Of a DNA stretch of 64,000 nt, positions 62,822 to 64,000 are shown piece by piece (the stretch's first letter is position 1; every line of letters begins with the position of its first letter). The notes below the pieces were generated by a model, which worked only from the letters and a program-made list of their open reading frames with translations, made no database searches and was not told the DNA's origin. Source of the stretch: Pseudooceanicola batsensis HTCC2597 (GTDB lineage Bacteria > Pseudomonadota > Alphaproteobacteria > Rhodobacterales > Rhodobacteraceae); the NCBI RefSeq assembly GCF_000152725.1, contig NZ_AAMO01000007.1, positions 124,001 through 188,000 of the forward strand. Reading direction: 5' to 3'. A program made the translations under genes and the position numbers.

Positions 62822-62915
62822 ACAGTTACTTTTCCGTGCCTACTTTAGTTTACGCTATAACTCAACTATTCAATACAAAACCGACAACATTCATTGCAGG
62901 CCAGGAGAAGATGAC

Positions 62916-63323
62916 ATGAGCGACAAGGCGGTACGTATCATTTATTGGATTGCAACCGGGTTCGTTGCCCTTGTCTATCTGGGAGGGGCGATCTTCTACA
63001 TTTCGGCAAATGAGATGGTGACGGGGATGTACGAGACCGTGCTCCACTACCCAACATACCTGATCTGGCCGCTTGCCGGCGTGAAGATCATAGGCGCGAT
63101 CGTGATACTCTGGCGTCCTTCGGCTTTTCTGACTGACTTCGCTTATGCCGCGATGTTCTGGCACCTTCTTCTAGCGATATCCGCGCATTTGAACGCGGGC
63201 GATCCTGGCTGGCCGCCCGCTCTTCTGGCTCTGGTCGCGCTGGCGGTTTCCTTCCTGACACAAAACCGCGTCCGCGCGGTCAAATCGCCGCATGGCAATG
63301 TGAGGAGCGGACAGCAGGCCTGA
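62916..63323 (+). CDS. DoxX-like membrane protein
   Basis: This 135-residue protein has four hydrophobic helices, with the DoxX-type segments GFVALVYLGGAIFYISANEM and PTYLIWPLAGVKIIGAIVIL, and a basic C terminus. The family is linked to quinone- or thiosulfate-related functions, and many DoxX-like proteins are controlled by HxlR regulators; its role here is unknown. The ATG at 62916 follows CAGGAGAAG. Confidence 0.85.
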   Translation: MSDKAVRIIYWIATGFVALVYLGGAIFYISANEMVTGMYETVLHYPTYLIWPLAGVKIIGAIVILWRPSAFLTDFAYAAMFWHLLLAISAHLNAGDPGWPPALLALVALAVSFLTQNRVRAVKSPHGNVRSGQQA

Positions 63324-63395
63324 CGGGCGCTCCGACCGCGCAGTCTTGAACCTCAAATTTCAGCATTTCGATCAGGTCGGAGAGGCCAATCGGAT

Positions 63396-64000
63396 ATGAC
63401 TCGCATGCCAACAGTGTTCATCCCCCACGGGGGCGGCCCATGCTTCTTCATGGACTGGAACCCACCGGATGAATGGGACCGGCACCGCCAGTTTCTGGCA
63501 GATCTGCCGGGCACCTTCCCGCGCGGCCAAAGGCAATTCTGGTGATCTCGGGTCACTGGGAAGAACCCGCCTTCACCGTACAGACCAACCCCGCGCCGCC
63601 GCTTCTGTTCGACTATGGCGGATTTCCGCCGCATACCTATGAACTGACCTGGCCCGCCCCCGGCGATCCGGCGCTGGCCAGGCGCGTCCATGACCTGATC
63701 CGCGCCATCGGCCTTCCGGCTGCGAAGGATGACGCGCGCGGCTTTGACCACGGCACATTCGTGCCGCTCAAGATCGCCTTTCCCGAGGCCGACATTCCCT
63801 GCGTTCAGCTGTCTCTTGCCAGTGATCTCGACCCCGCGCGTCATATCGCGCTGGCCAGGCGCTCGCGCCGCTGCGGGACGAAGGTGTGCTGATCATCGGC
63901 AGCGGCAACACCTACCACAACATGGGTGTGATGATGCAGAGCCTGCGCGGCGGGCCGCGCGGCGACACCGTGGGTGGTGAATTCGACACCTGGCTGACCG
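63396..64000 (+). pseudogene. LigB-type (4,5-DOPA-like) extradiol dioxygenase gene with two frameshifts, partial
   Basis: The sequence encodes VFIPHGGGPCFFMDWNPPDE, then shifts frame near 63523 into RPKAILVISGHWEEPAF and DHGTFVPLKIAFPEADIPC. It shifts again near 63862 into LAPLRDEGVLIIGSGNTYHN and runs off the window. The His-rich metal-site motifs of the LigB/YgiD family (HGGGP, SGHWE, DHGTFVPL) are preserved. Each break is mended by adding one G in a GC-rich run, so either two mutations or two base-calling errors explain it. Confidence 0.75.

Noticed and set aside
1-64000. CRISPR array, rRNA or tRNA genes, riboswitches
   Set aside because: No regularly spaced repeats, no conserved rRNA stretches, no cloverleaf with CCA-like ends and no recognisable riboswitch core were seen by eye. 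A covariance-model search would be decisive.

Overview
The window is a GC-rich, gene-dense stretch of what looks like an alphaproteobacterial chromosome or large plasmid. TRAP transporters, CaiB/BaiF CoA-transferases, Etf-linked acyl-CoA dehydrogenases and IS66, IS3 and IS5/IS427-type elements together suggest a Rhodobacteraceae (Roseobacter-like) bacterium. This assignment is inference from gene content; no rRNA or tRNA gene was seen.

The theme is activation and beta-oxidation-like breakdown of one or more unidentified carboxylic acids as CoA thioesters. In the two catabolic blocks there are seven acyl-CoA dehydrogenases, five family III CoA-transferases, five crotonases, two MaoC-type hydratases, two thiolase-like proteins each next to a DUF35 zinc-ribbon/OB protein, two ligases, one PaaI-type thioesterase, two SDRs and one EtfAB pair. 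Three uptake systems sit inside these operons: a TAXI-TRAP, a DctPQM-TRAP and a Liv-type ABC transporter.

Layout. 1-7341 (+): acyl-CoA dehydrogenase, TAXI-TRAP, thioesterase, SDR, DUF35 protein and thiolase-like protein. 7412-15590 (-), convergent with the first across a perfect terminator hairpin: two crotonases, CoA-transferase, two adjacent dehydrogenases and TRAP DctQMP. 15833-16798 (+): a nitronate-monooxygenase-like flavoprotein. 16988-27687: a foreign-looking 10.7 kb segment bounded by 369-bp direct repeats. It holds an autotransporter remnant, formylglycine-generating enzyme, sulfatase, SsuABC/TauABC-type transporter, ROK regulator, a broken FAH-family gene, and an IS3 remnant interrupted by a complete IS66 element. 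27939-55767: the second catabolic block, organised as several operons that share a palindromic operator CTAAC-N4-GTTAG. 55802-56642: an IS427-group insertion sequence lying inside one of these operators. 56711-61504 (-): a TetR-controlled RND efflux pair. 61661-64000: a second TetR regulator, a divergent HxlR/DoxX pair, and a frameshifted LigB-type dioxygenase gene cut by the window end.

How the parts fit. Transporters bring acids in, ligases or CoA-transferases make the thioesters, dehydrogenases oxidise them with electrons passed to EtfAB, and hydratases, isomerases and the thiolase-like/DUF35 pairs finish chain cleavage. The four to five operator copies suggest that most of the 28-56 kb block answers to one TetR-type repressor, which is not obviously encoded next to it. 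The sulfatase island is a separate sulfate-ester module with its own ROK regulator, dropped between two catabolic genes by an event that duplicated their shared 3' ends.
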